Below are positions 8,050 to 17,288 of a stretch of DNA of 64,000 nt, piece after piece. Both the position numbers and the translations under genes were made by a program. Each line of letters begins with the position of its first letter. Position 1 is the stretch's first letter. The notes under the pieces are model-generated. The model was not told where the DNA came from. It did not search any database and saw nothing but the letters and a program-made list of their open reading frames with translations. Source of the stretch: an uncultured Bacteroides sp. (GTDB lineage Bacteria; Bacteroidota; Bacteroidia; Cytophagales; Cyclobacteriaceae); contig CABHOV010000041.1 in NCBI GenBank assembly GCA_902168185.1, positions 1 to 64,000 on the forward strand, written 5' to 3'.

Positions 8050-8841
8050 ATGCCTGAATTGCCAGAAGTAGAAAACTTCAAGAACTATATTGATGAGACA
8101 TCGCTTCATCAGAAAATAGCCGCGATACAAATTGCAGCGCCTGAGCTATTGGTAAACACTACTATAGATATACTTCGTGATACACTGAAAGGCAACGTGT
8201 TTGAAGATACATTTCGGCATGGAAAGTTTTTGTTTATAAGACTTCTGAAAAATGGATTTCTGATGTTACACTTCGGAATGACAGGTGATTTACTCTATTA
8301 TACTCCGGATAAAAAATATCCGAAAGTATATGTGCTTCTGATACAGTTTGAAAATGGAAGGAACCTGGCATTTTCGGATCAACGCAGGTTAGGAAAAATA
8401 GGACTTGTAAAAAATGTTGAGTCCTTTATTAAAGACCGTGGTTATGGTAAAGATGCTTTGAAGATTTCTTTAGAGGAATTTATAGCGCTTTTCCAAAAGC
8501 GAAGAATAGCAATTAAGACGGCACTCATGAATCAAAAAATTGTAGCGGGGGTGGGCAATGAATTTTCGGACGAAATTCTTTTTCAATCGAAAGTACACCC
8601 CGAAAGTAAATCCAATGTTTTGCCGATCGAAAAGTTAAAAGAAATTTATCAGCACATGCTTGCTATACTTCAGGAAGCTATAGAACAAAATGCAGATCGA
8701 AGTAAATTGGAGCATTATTTTTTTCTCGATCACCGAAAGGAAGGATTGAAGTGCCCCGAATGCAAAGGTGACACAAAGCTCAGAACTATAGGAGGACGAT
8801 CATCCTATTTCTGTCCTTCCTGTCAGAAATTATATACTTGA
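8050..8841 (+). CDS. Fpg/Nei-family DNA glycosylase
   Basis: Base-excision-repair glycosylase and AP lyase of 263 residues. The mature N-terminus PELPE supplies the catalytic proline and glutamate. The helix-two-turn-helix contains VAGVGNEFSDEILF. The C-terminal zinc finger is intact (C235, C238, C255, C258) with the arginine of GGRSSYFC. The sequence departs from classical MutM (NEFSDE in place of the usual NIYA/SE), so it may be a Bacteroidota subfamily with a different lesion preference. The gene ends 4 bp from the convergent membrane-protein gene, with no room for a terminator. Confidence 0.85.
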   Translation: MPELPEVENFKNYIDETSLHQKIAAIQIAAPELLVNTTIDILRDTLKGNVFEDTFRHGKFLFIRLLKNGFLMLHFGMTGDLLYYTPDKKYPKVYVLLIQFENGRNLAFSDQRRLGKIGLVKNVESFIKDRGYGKDALKISLEEFIALFQKRRIAIKTALMNQKIVAGVGNEFSDEILFQSKVHPESKSNVLPIEKLKEIYQHMLAILQEAIEQNADRSKLEHYFFLDHRKEGLKCPECKGDTKLRTIGGRSSYFCPSCQKLYT

Positions 8842-8845
8842 TCCG

Positions 8846-10246
8846 TTACTTCTTCAAAATGTAAAGGCCATCGCCTGATGCGCTATACTTAGCTTTTAGT
8901 ATTGGTGACCGATCGAAAACATAGGGCATTAAATTCGAAGGATCGATAATCACTTCAGGGAAGTCGTTACGGAACGAATTATTGATCAGTACTATATTTT
9001 CATAATAATCGGGCTGCTCTATTATCTCCCGCGATAGCCGCCAGTTCAGAAAACCTGAGCCAAGGGTATTATTCTTATAGATAGAGAAGTCATCACCCAG
9101 CATCAAAACTTTTTTATCCGATACAGTTTTACTCCACTTACTTTCACCTACAAATAAATCACCGTAATGTACAGATGGAATTTTGTTATAGCGTGCCAGG
9201 TATCCGACACTTACAATGCCGATTAGCAAAACCCAAAGACTTATCTCTGCAAATTTCTTTCTTCGGATTAACAGCAGGAAGTGCGCGATATAAAAACTAA
9301 AAGATGGTATAAGCGTGATGAAGCTTTGTGGGCGAAGATCTTTTGAATATAAAATCTGCAGGAAGGAAAAGATCATCCAGAAGAACATAGTTTGAACAAG
9401 CTGCGATTGATACTTTGTGAAACGTGCATCTCGATTCAGCATCACCAGCGACACGACAAGAAACAGAATTGGTATAGCTCCCAACGTCCACAAACTTGTA
9501 GCATTGATGAATTTATCAGCGCCAAAACCCAGGTTCGGTAAGTAATAATATTCCCAAAGATCAGGCAGTCCGTCTCTCAGATAAAATATACTCATCATAA
9601 AGAAATGAGTCAACAGAAAACCAAAGATCATCAGGAAGTAACTCCGCACGGCACTGCGCGTAAAAATCATCAGGATAACAACAGAGCCGACTAAGTATAT
9701 AATGAATGAGAAACTGAACAGGGAAGCAAGACCGATATAAAACCCGAGATTGAATATAGATGGATCACCTTGTTCGCGGAATTCTATTTGTCTGAATAAA
9801 TTATGCAGCGCTAAAAGCAAAAAGCCCGATCCCAGTAATTCTGCATTCAATGAAAGTGTATCGAACGAAAAGAAAAAAAGGAATGCAAAGATTACCGAAG
9901 GAATGAATGTGCTTTCTGAAAAAGCTTTCTTATTAATGAAGATAATGCCCAGATAAGCTGCTTGTGAGAAGACAATAAAAAATGCAAGAATGTGTCTGCC
10001 GAGCACAGATCGGCCAAAGATCATTTCAAAAAGCGCATCGAACCATCCTGCAAGAGGAGCGGTAGAATCTACAACCTCCGTATACAGCGAACTTCCACTG
10101 TGAACTTTTTCTCCAAGCAAAATGCTTTTCAGTTCAGGCAGAGTCATTTCAGGGGCATCAATAAAGAGCGGAAGACTGATGACAACCATAATGGCCAGCA
10201 ATCCCAGCAAACGGTACGGATCATTTATTCGAAAGTATCGGAGCAA
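8846..10246 (-). CDS. Polytopic membrane protein, DUF6427-like
   Basis: I do not recognise a characterised function. The 466-residue protein has about 10-12 hydrophobic segments and a C-terminal soluble tail of about 110 residues. The pattern (a PEL-x-GE motif, DSTAPLAGW, FGRS) resembles a Bacteroidota membrane family of unknown role that looks like GT-C glycosyltransferases. The only start consistent with an intact first membrane segment is the TTG at 10246, because an in-frame stop lies five codons upstream and the next ATG falls inside the first segment. It is divergent from rbfA. Confidence 0.6.
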   Translation of the reverse strand: MLRYFRINDPYRLLGLLAIMVVISLPLFIDAPEMTLPELKSILLGEKVHSGSSLYTEVVDSTAPLAGWFDALFEMIFGRSVLGRHILAFFIVFSQAAYLGIIFINKKAFSESTFIPSVIFAFLFFFSFDTLSLNAELLGSGFLLLALHNLFRQIEFREQGDPSIFNLGFYIGLASLFSFSFIIYLVGSVVILMIFTRSAVRSYFLMIFGFLLTHFFMMSIFYLRDGLPDLWEYYYLPNLGFGADKFINATSLWTLGAIPILFLVVSLVMLNRDARFTKYQSQLVQTMFFWMIFSFLQILYSKDLRPQSFITLIPSFSFYIAHFLLLIRRKKFAEISLWVLLIGIVSVGYLARYNKIPSVHYGDLFVGESKWSKTVSDKKVLMLGDDFSIYKNNTLGSGFLNWRLSREIIEQPDYYENIVLINNSFRNDFPEVIIDPSNLMPYVFDRSPILKAKYSASGDGLYILKK

Positions 10247-10296
10247 TGCGTGTTTTGTTTAAAGTAATTCGAAAAATAGAGCAGTAGTTTTAAAGA

Positions 10297-10327
10297 TTGA
10301 AATGATTCGCTTGTTTTTTCATCTTTG
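10297..10327 (+). promoter_or_regulatory. Promoter of rbfA
   Basis: TTG (10297-10299), a 20-nt spacer and CATCTTTG (10320-10327) fit the Bacteroidota -33/-7 layout (consensus -7 TAnnTTTG, here CA for TA). Predicted leader is about 40 nt. Confidence 0.5.
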
Positions 10328-10375
10328 TCAAAGAATTAGTGAAGAAAGATTTCCGTAATTTAAGTACCTGCAATT

Positions 10376-10753
10376 ATGAGTTCAACGAGACAACTAAAAT
10401 ATTCCAAGCTTATCCAGAAAGAGTTAAGTGAAATCTTTCAACGCGATAAGCGCGGCATTCTTGAAAATGCCTTTATTACACTGGCTGATGTAAAAATGAG
10501 CCCCGACCTGAGTGTGGCGAAAGTTTACATCAGCATGATGCTGGCGAAAGACAAGCAAAAGACATTGGAGAACATTAACCTTCGCAAGAAAGAAATCAGG
10601 CATGCGTTGGGTGAAAAGATCGGAAAACAAGTGCGCATTATTCCGGAGCTCATTTTTTATATTGATGAGGTGGAGGAGAATGCACAGCGTATGGATGACC
10701 TGCTTAAGAATCTGCATATTCCACCAACTGATAAAACCAAGCCAGGAGTTTAA
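10376..10753 (+). CDS. rbfA: 30S ribosome-binding factor A
   Basis: Small KH-fold protein of 125 residues that assists maturation of the 16S rRNA 5' end and the 30S subunit. The family pattern is clear: an N-terminal helix (RQLKYSKLIQKELSEI), a central ISMM strand region where most members have a V-Y-hydrophobic pattern, and the ending IDEVEENAQRMDDLL. The length is typical. It is followed after 33 bp by the permease gene on the same strand, so the two are probably co-transcribed. Confidence 0.93.
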   Translation: MSSTRQLKYSKLIQKELSEIFQRDKRGILENAFITLADVKMSPDLSVAKVYISMMLAKDKQKTLENINLRKKEIRHALGEKIGKQVRIIPELIFYIDEVEENAQRMDDLLKNLHIPPTDKTKPGV

Positions 10754-10786
10754 ACAACGAGTAATCTTATAAATCACACAAACTCT

Positions 10787-12013
10787 TTGAATCTTCCTTT
10801 TTTCATTGCCAGGCGATATCTTTTCTCCAAACGGAAGAAGAACTTCATTAATATCATTTCCATCCTGTCGATGGTTGGTGTTGCTTTTAGTACGGCGGCA
10901 TTGATTATTGTTCTTTCTGTATTCAATGGACTCGAAGATCTTTTGCGATCTCTGAATGATTCGTTTGATCCTGAAATAAAAATTGAAGCGACAACAGGCA
11001 AGTCATTTGTTTCCACCGATGAGTTGATCAAGAAGATAAAAAAAATAGAAGGTGTTAAACTCGTAACAGAAGTCATCGAAGATTATGCTTATGTGCATTA
11101 TCGTGATGCAAACCAGATCGTAACGTTAAAAGGTGTAAGCGATAATTTCATTGAGCAGAATAGAATCCCGCAGGAAAACATCACGCAGGGAAAGCTTCGG
11201 TTGAAGCAAGGGAAAATTAATTATGCAGTTGTGGGGCAAGGCATCAGCAACACCCTTACGCTGGCTGTGGAAGATCCCATGTTTGCATTGCAGATATACT
11301 ATATTAAAGATGTAAAAGCAGGAGTAACCGATCCCTCCCGCATGTATTCCAAAATGAATATTGTTCCCGGCGGCGTATTTTCGATCATTCAATATATAGA
11401 TGAGAATTACGTTCTGGTGCCGCTTGATTTTGCCAGGGAGCTTTTCAACTATGGAAATAAAAGGACATCACTTGAAATAAAAACAGAAGACGGAGTCAGC
11501 ATTGATGCTGTGCAAAGCAGACTTCAGGATTCGTTGGGAAAAACTTTTCAGGTATTAACGCAAGAACAACAGCACAAGGATTTATACCGGCTACTGAAAA
11601 TTGAAAAACTGTTCACATTTCTTTCGTTAACCTTGCTGCTTTGCATCGGCTCGATTAATATATTCTTCAGCTTGATGATGCTCGCAATTGACAAGAAAAA
11701 AGATATTTCAATTCTTGCGGCCATGGGTGCCAGTCCACGGTTGATTCGAAATATATTTTTAGCGGAAGGCGCGTTGATTGCTTCTTCGGGTGCAGTTATA
11801 GGACTTGTACTGGGAGGAATTTTTTGTTGGCTTCAACTAAATTTTGGTATCATTTCCATGGGAATGGAATCATCCATAACACAAGGCTATCCGATTAAGA
11901 TTTCCTGGGTTGATTTCGCTGCAACATTAGGTATAGTCTCAGTGATTACGTTTCTGATTTCTTCCCGTCCTGCAGTATTGGCATCACGATTTGCATCGTC
12001 ACAACAGCTATAA
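10787..12013 (+). CDS. LolC/LolE-type ABC transporter permease
   Basis: Inner-membrane permease of 408 residues related to the lipoprotein-releasing LolC/LolE and FtsX families. One membrane segment lies near residues 25-45, followed by a periplasmic MacB-type domain (about 50-260). Three further segments lie in the FtsX domain (about 270-400). It would work with a LolD-like ATPase, which is not encoded here. The start is TTG at 10787: an in-frame stop lies 12 codons upstream, no ATG occurs between, and the product begins MNLPFFIARRYLFS as in homologues. Confidence 0.85.
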   Translation: MNLPFFIARRYLFSKRKKNFINIISILSMVGVAFSTAALIIVLSVFNGLEDLLRSLNDSFDPEIKIEATTGKSFVSTDELIKKIKKIEGVKLVTEVIEDYAYVHYRDANQIVTLKGVSDNFIEQNRIPQENITQGKLRLKQGKINYAVVGQGISNTLTLAVEDPMFALQIYYIKDVKAGVTDPSRMYSKMNIVPGGVFSIIQYIDENYVLVPLDFARELFNYGNKRTSLEIKTEDGVSIDAVQSRLQDSLGKTFQVLTQEQQHKDLYRLLKIEKLFTFLSLTLLLCIGSINIFFSLMMLAIDKKKDISILAAMGASPRLIRNIFLAEGALIASSGAVIGLVLGGIFCWLQLNFGIISMGMESSITQGYPIKISWVDFAATLGIVSVITFLISSRPAVLASRFASSQQL

Positions 12014-12174
12014 CAAATCTTTTGAGCGTTACGAAACCACAAAGTGTGCATGGATGTTTTAACACTGATACATTTTGTAAGATTGATGTACCATATTGCA
12101 TAAATATGCTTCTTTTCTTATAGCGTTTATGCGTAATATTCGAATTCTTTTTTCATCAAAAAATCGTTTTTTGC

Positions 12175-15120
12175 ATGAAAGTGTCATCTTCGCAGCCGTT
12201 CCAGATTATTTATTCGTTGTATCAGCACGAATATCTGGGCTTTATTTTTGAATCCTATATCGTGCATCTTGACGATAAAGGGAAGCTCACGTATCAACAT
12301 CAAAACATTTCATCAAAAAATGCCAGGGAGTTTTCCAAAGGACTTGACTCCAGGGATTTTGAATTGATTGAAATAATGGATTCGATGCAACAGGAAACTA
12401 TTGTGAAAAAGTTTTCTGCCAAGTTCATGAAACCTGAAGAGTTCTTTGCCAAGATCTATGATAAGAACAAAGGCAACGAAATGATCCAGGAGCAAATCGA
12501 AGATTACCTGGAAAAACGAAGAGCCAAAATTCTGGAAAAGGTAAAAGGCAAACAGCTCTTCGAGATGGGCAATGATGGTGAGCCGACCTGGAAGAAAATT
12601 GAAGTGCTTGAAAAGCGTGCTTCGATTCAATTCCATTTTATGCGCACAGACGATCACACCAACTATTACCCTACTGTTTATTTCCAGGACAAAAAACTAG
12701 AGCTGCCAAATACATCTGCTTATCTCATTTGCAAGAACCCGGCATGGATGGTATTGAATGGCGATCTATATGGATTTGAAAAGTATGTAGATGGGAAAAA
12801 GTTAATACCATTCTTTACAAAGAAATTCGTAGTTATACCGCGCAATGTTGAAGAGACATACTATAATCGTTTTGTCGCGCCACTCATTGCCTCCTTCGAT
12901 GATGTAGAAGCAAATGGCTTTGAAATAAATAAAACTGCGTACGATCCGCATCCGGTGCTTACGCTTTCTGAACTGCATACAACGCAACCCTCAACAGCAC
13001 CCTCACTCTTCGACTCAGGTCCACCACCTGAAGACACAAGTGATGAAGCTGGAAAGATTGTTTTCGATCTTTCATTCAAATATGGTAAGCATCGCTTTCG
13101 CGGAGATAATATAGGACCAGTGAGTGTTACTATGGAGAAGCAAGGTGATGACGGCTATGTATTCCATCGCGTTACTCGCCTTACAGATGAAGAACGTAAC
13201 TTCCTTCATACACTTCAAAAACTCGGATTGCCCATGAAAGGCTTTCGGGTTGCTATACCTAAATCAGAAGCATTCTCATGGTTGAATGAGAACCGTGTGA
13301 ACTTGCTTAACCTTGGCTTTGAAGTTAGTCAGCCGGAGAGCCGCGATAAAAAATATTTCGTTGGCAAAGCGGTGATCGAAGTTGAGGTAAAAGAAAATAT
13401 AGACTGGTTTGATATTCACGCGAAGATCAAATTCGGTGAGTATGAAATTCCATTCAAAGAACTTCGTAAACTCATCATGCGCAGAAAGGTGGAGTTTAAA
13501 CTTCCCAATGGAGAGATCGCGATCATCCCTGAAGCATGGCTTACAAAATATGCAGATCTGTTTTCATTGAGCGAAACAGATGGCGACAATGAGAAACCCG
13601 TACTACGCAAGCATCATCTCAATCTGGTGAAAGAACTGGAAGAAGGAAATCTTGCTAAAGTACATTTGAGTGAAAAATTACGTTCGCTCAATTCCTTTAG
13701 TGGCATCAAGGATTATCCTTTACCAACTGGCTTCAAGGGCGAGTTACGTCCCTATCAAAAGGCTGGCTTCAACTGGCTACGCTTTTTGAATGAGTATAAA
13801 CTTGGTGGATGCCTTGCAGATGACATGGGTCTTGGTAAAACCGTACAGACTCTTACCATGTTGCTGGCTGAAAAAGAAGCTGGCTCCGGAACATCGCTAC
13901 TGGTTATGCCAACGTCACTCATCTATAACTGGGAGATGGAGGCAAGTAAATTTACTCCAGGTCTTCGAATACTGAATTATACCGGTACACTTCGAAATAA
14001 AGATATCAGTCGTTTTGAAAAGTACGATTTGATCCTGACGTCTTATGGCATTACGCGCCTAGACGTAGAGTTGCTTCAGCAATTCTATTTCAACTATGTG
14101 ATACTGGATGAATCGCAGGTTATAAAAAATCCAACATCCAATATTTCAAAAGCTGTACGCGAATTAAAGTCGCGACACAAACTGGTTCTAACCGGTACAC
14201 CGATAGAAAACACAACACTCGATCTCTGGTCGCAGATGTCGTTTATCAATCCCGGTATACTTGGACCTCAAACGTATTTCAGAAACGAGTATCAAAATCC
14301 GATCGAGAAGAAGAATGATGAATCTCGTTCGCGTAAGCTCCACGCAGTTATCAAGCCTTTCATTTTACGCAGGCATAAATCGCAGGTAGCAACTGAGCTC
14401 CCGGAGAAAGTAGAGAACATCCAATACTCTACCATGACGGCTGAGCAAGAGAAGCGTTACGAAGAAATAAAATCATTCTACCGCGAGAAGATTTTCAACC
14501 TCATTGAAACGGAGGGCTTGGGCAACAGCCGCTTTATGATTCTGGAAGGTTTAACAAAGCTTCGGCAATTAGCCAACCATCCAAGAATGATTGAGCAAGG
14601 ATACCAGGGTGATTCCGGTAAGTATGAAGATGTTACGCACATGTTGGAGAACGCTTTGTCCGAAGGACACAAGGTTCTAGTGTTCAGCCAATTTGTGAAG
14701 CATCTTGAATTGGTTCGACAACATCTGAAAGCAAATAAGATTGACTTTGCATACCTCGATGGATCAAGCACCGATCGTAAAGAGCAAGTAGAGCGCTTCA
14801 ACAAAGACGAAAACCTGAAAGTGTTTTTGATCTCTATAAAAGCAGGTGGCCTTGGTTTGAATTTAACAGAAGCAGATTACGTCTTCATTCTTGATCCATG
14901 GTGGAACCCTGCAGTGGAGGCTCAGGCAGTTGACCGCGCCCATCGTATCGGTCAGAAAAAGAAAGTGTTTACGTATAAATTTATAACACGCAACACAGTA
15001 GAAGAGAAAATTCTAATGCTTCAGCAGCGAAAACTACGACTTACCACAGAGCTGATTACCACGGAAGAAAGCTTCATGAAGCAACTTTCGAAAGATGATA
15101 TAATGCAGATGCTAGCTTAA
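12175..15120 (+). CDS. SNF2-family DEAD/DEAH helicase
   Basis: Swi2/Snf2 ATPase of 981 residues. The N-terminal 500 residues are not catalytic and probably bind DNA or partners. ATPase motifs follow: DDMGLGKT near 549, the DESQ box in place of DEAH near 645, TGTPIEN near 678, and the helicase C-lobe ending in DPWWNPAVEAQAVDRAHRIGQ-type sequence near 915-935. It is a DNA-dependent translocase, likely remodelling nucleoprotein. The 160 bp upstream hold no gene. The end faces the SpoU methylase gene across a long shared hairpin. Confidence 0.9.
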   Translation: MKVSSSQPFQIIYSLYQHEYLGFIFESYIVHLDDKGKLTYQHQNISSKNAREFSKGLDSRDFELIEIMDSMQQETIVKKFSAKFMKPEEFFAKIYDKNKGNEMIQEQIEDYLEKRRAKILEKVKGKQLFEMGNDGEPTWKKIEVLEKRASIQFHFMRTDDHTNYYPTVYFQDKKLELPNTSAYLICKNPAWMVLNGDLYGFEKYVDGKKLIPFFTKKFVVIPRNVEETYYNRFVAPLIASFDDVEANGFEINKTAYDPHPVLTLSELHTTQPSTAPSLFDSGPPPEDTSDEAGKIVFDLSFKYGKHRFRGDNIGPVSVTMEKQGDDGYVFHRVTRLTDEERNFLHTLQKLGLPMKGFRVAIPKSEAFSWLNENRVNLLNLGFEVSQPESRDKKYFVGKAVIEVEVKENIDWFDIHAKIKFGEYEIPFKELRKLIMRRKVEFKLPNGEIAIIPEAWLTKYADLFSLSETDGDNEKPVLRKHHLNLVKELEEGNLAKVHLSEKLRSLNSFSGIKDYPLPTGFKGELRPYQKAGFNWLRFLNEYKLGGCLADDMGLGKTVQTLTMLLAEKEAGSGTSLLVMPTSLIYNWEMEASKFTPGLRILNYTGTLRNKDISRFEKYDLILTSYGITRLDVELLQQFYFNYVILDESQVIKNPTSNISKAVRELKSRHKLVLTGTPIENTTLDLWSQMSFINPGILGPQTYFRNEYQNPIEKKNDESRSRKLHAVIKPFILRRHKSQVATELPEKVENIQYSTMTAEQEKRYEEIKSFYREKIFNLIETEGLGNSRFMILEGLTKLRQLANHPRMIEQGYQGDSGKYEDVTHMLENALSEGHKVLVFSQFVKHLELVRQHLKANKIDFAYLDGSSTDRKEQVERFNKDENLKVFLISIKAGGLGLNLTEADYVFILDPWWNPAVEAQAVDRAHRIGQKKKVFTYKFITRNTVEEKILMLQQRKLRLTTELITTEESFMKQLSKDDIMQMLA

Positions 15121-15124
15121 ACTG

Positions 15125-15173
15125 AATAGATATATACCGGATCAAGTAAATTTGATTCCGGTATATATCTATT
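15125..15173. terminator. Bidirectional terminator with very long stem
   Basis: Arms of about 21 nt (15125-15145 and 15152-15173) pair with a single bulged base, and the loop is about 6 nt. It lies between convergent genes and overlaps the last codons and stop of the methylase gene on the minus strand. Confidence 0.7.
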
Positions 15174-15702
15174 TCAAGATTAATTTTCTGAAAATCTCCC
15201 ACGTCACCACACCCAGGCAAACGGAAACATTCAACGAATGCTTCGTGCCGATCTGTGGAATCTCCAGTGCTATATCTCCGTGAGCGATCACCTCTTCACT
15301 TACTCCGTTTACTTCATTGCCAAAGACCAGGCAATACTTTTTACCGGCTTCCGGTTCGAAAGTTTGCAGCGGAACACTGGTTGTGGTTTGCTCCACCACT
15401 ATAATTATATATCCCGATGCTTTTAATTCCTGAACAACATCGGAAGGCTCTGCGGCATAATGCCACGCAACAGATTCAGTGGCACCTAACGCTGTTTTTT
15501 GAATTTCACGATGAGGAGGTGTGCCTGTAATTCCCGTAAGGTAAATTTTCTCCACCCGAAAAGCATCGGCAGTACGAAAAGCGGAACCTACATTATGAAG
15601 ACTACGAATGTTATCAAGTACAATGGATACAGGGAGCTTATCAGAATCTTTAAATTCATCAACTGAAATACGACCGAGTTCGTCAAGCTTTAATTTCTTC
15701 AT
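15169..15702 (-). CDS. SpoU/TrmH-family RNA methyltransferase
   Basis: SPOUT-fold 2'-O-ribose methyltransferase of 177 residues using S-adenosylmethionine. Visible motifs are motif 1 (LDNIRSLHNVGSAFRTADAF), motif 2 (LVFGNEVNGVSEEV) and motif 3 (IPQIGTKHSLNVSVCLGVVTWE). It lacks the N-terminal substrate domain seen in larger members, so it is the short form, which acts on tRNA or rRNA. The target nucleotide cannot be assigned. Confidence 0.88.
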   Translation of the reverse strand: MKKLKLDELGRISVDEFKDSDKLPVSIVLDNIRSLHNVGSAFRTADAFRVEKIYLTGITGTPPHREIQKTALGATESVAWHYAAEPSDVVQELKASGYIIIVVEQTTTSVPLQTFEPEAGKKYCLVFGNEVNGVSEEVIAHGDIALEIPQIGTKHSLNVSVCLGVVTWEIFRKLILK

Positions 15703-15819
15703 GAGTTGCTATGCGCTGGTAAGATATAGTGCGGGTAAAATTACATGCAGATTTTCTCAAATAATAGTATATTCGTAAGCTGTTGTATCGCGAAGTTGTG
15801 TGCTTAAACCCTGGCTACT

Positions 15820-17229
15820 ATGCTCAATTTCTGGAAAAGAATTTCCTACCTCGGAGTAACCGATGATCAGGACTTTCGCCTTGCACGAAGAATTGTACTC
15901 TCGAATCGTTTCGGATTAATCATAGCAGCCGTCACGCTGATTTTTCTCATTGTATTTTTATTCAGACCGAATGCGCCCATCGTACCACTCATTGGTATGT
16001 TGTTAGTCGTAGGCACCATCTGGTTTTTAAACGGGCTCGAGTTAACAGCATTGTCACGTTTCATCACAAGTCTCACACCCGGAGTAGGATTGTTTATTCT
16101 GAACATCTCTCAAAAGTTTGGAGACCCCGCTACGATAGACATTTTACATTACGCAACGCCTCGTATGATTATTATTGGTTCTGCAGCGTTGCCCTTTGCC
16201 ATGTTTACGCACAATGAAAAACGGTACGTCATCAGTGCTGTTGCTGTAATTATACTCCTCGGGTTCGGATACGATGGTATACATCGGCTTTTTGGTGTAG
16301 ATATAGCATCGCTGGGCATCAACGATAAATACTATAGCATTGTCACTGAAGATATGGTGGTGCTCACGATTATTACACTTGCGGCATCTGGTTTTATGTT
16401 TGGTATGGGTGAGCAGTACGATAGAAAAGCACAACGCCTGCTAGACGATGCGTTGCAACAAACGGAAAGCCTCAAGCGAAAAGAAGAAAACCTGAAAAAG
16501 ACTTTGAGTGAATTAGAAGAATCGCGTAAGCAAGATGATTTCAGAAGTTGGGTAGCGAAAGGTATAGCAGAGCTTGGCGGTGTTTTACAGACCTCAGAGA
16601 ATTCAGTAAATATATATGAGCACTGGCTTTCTGCCGTTGTAAAATATTTGAAAGTAAACCAGGGAGGATTGTTTCTTGCCGAAGAAGATAGCTCTGGAAA
16701 AACGGAATTGAAGCTTACAGCAAGCTATGCCTTCGAGCGGAAAAAGTTTTTACAGAAATCAGTAGAACCCGGTGAAGGACTCGTAGGGCAAGCCTATATG
16801 GAGCAGCATACTATTTATCTGAAGAAGGTTCCGAAGGAATATATTCATATAACGTCCGGCCTGGGCGATGCCCCACCACATGTATTGCTGGTGTTACCAA
16901 TAAAAAATAAGCAAAGCACCGAAGCAGTTCTGGAGCTTGCATCGTTTCATGAATTAGAGAAGCATCACCTCGAACTCCTTGAAAAGTTAGGTGAATCATT
17001 GGCCGGCTTTATTTCCAATCACAAAATAAATCAGCGGACAAAAGCTTTGTTGCAGCAAGCACAGACTATGTCAGAGGAACTTCGCTCAAATGAAGAAGAG
17101 ATGCGACAGAACCTTGAAGAACTTACGGCAACGCAGGAAGCTTTGGCCAGGAAAGAACGAGAGTATCAGCATCGAATCGCCGAGCTTGAAGATATTGTTT
17201 CAAATTCACGGTCAGCTTCGGCGGCATAG
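15820..17229 (+). CDS. Membrane-anchored GAF-domain protein
   Basis: Signalling protein of 469 residues with six or seven N-terminal membrane segments (about residues 28-205). A coiled coil follows (about 210-245), then a GAF domain (about 250-400, with the EPGEGLVGQAYMEQ pattern) and a C-terminal coiled coil rich in Glu (about 405-460). No histidine-kinase, cyclase or phosphatase output domain is present, so it must signal through a partner. It ends 59 bp before the mutS ATG on the same strand. I infer an input module but not a ligand. Confidence 0.75.
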   Translation: MLNFWKRISYLGVTDDQDFRLARRIVLSNRFGLIIAAVTLIFLIVFLFRPNAPIVPLIGMLLVVGTIWFLNGLELTALSRFITSLTPGVGLFILNISQKFGDPATIDILHYATPRMIIIGSAALPFAMFTHNEKRYVISAVAVIILLGFGYDGIHRLFGVDIASLGINDKYYSIVTEDMVVLTIITLAASGFMFGMGEQYDRKAQRLLDDALQQTESLKRKEENLKKTLSELEESRKQDDFRSWVAKGIAELGGVLQTSENSVNIYEHWLSAVVKYLKVNQGGLFLAEEDSSGKTELKLTASYAFERKKFLQKSVEPGEGLVGQAYMEQHTIYLKKVPKEYIHITSGLGDAPPHVLLVLPIKNKQSTEAVLELASFHELEKHHLELLEKLGESLAGFISNHKINQRTKALLQQAQTMSEELRSNEEEMRQNLEELTATQEALARKEREYQHRIAELEDIVSNSRSASAA

Positions 17230-17274
17230 CTTAAAAAATTCGATTGACTGTCGGTCGTGGAAGGGCGACTTTTC

Positions 17275-17282
17275 TATCTTTG
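17275..17282 (+). promoter_or_regulatory. -7 element TATCTTTG immediately before mutS
   Basis: A perfect TAnnTTTG match ends 6 nt before the mutS ATG at 17289. If used, transcription would start at or within a few bases of the start codon, giving a leaderless or near-leaderless mRNA. No good -33 TTG lies at the usual distance. Confidence 0.45.
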
Positions 17283-17288
17283 CCCATC

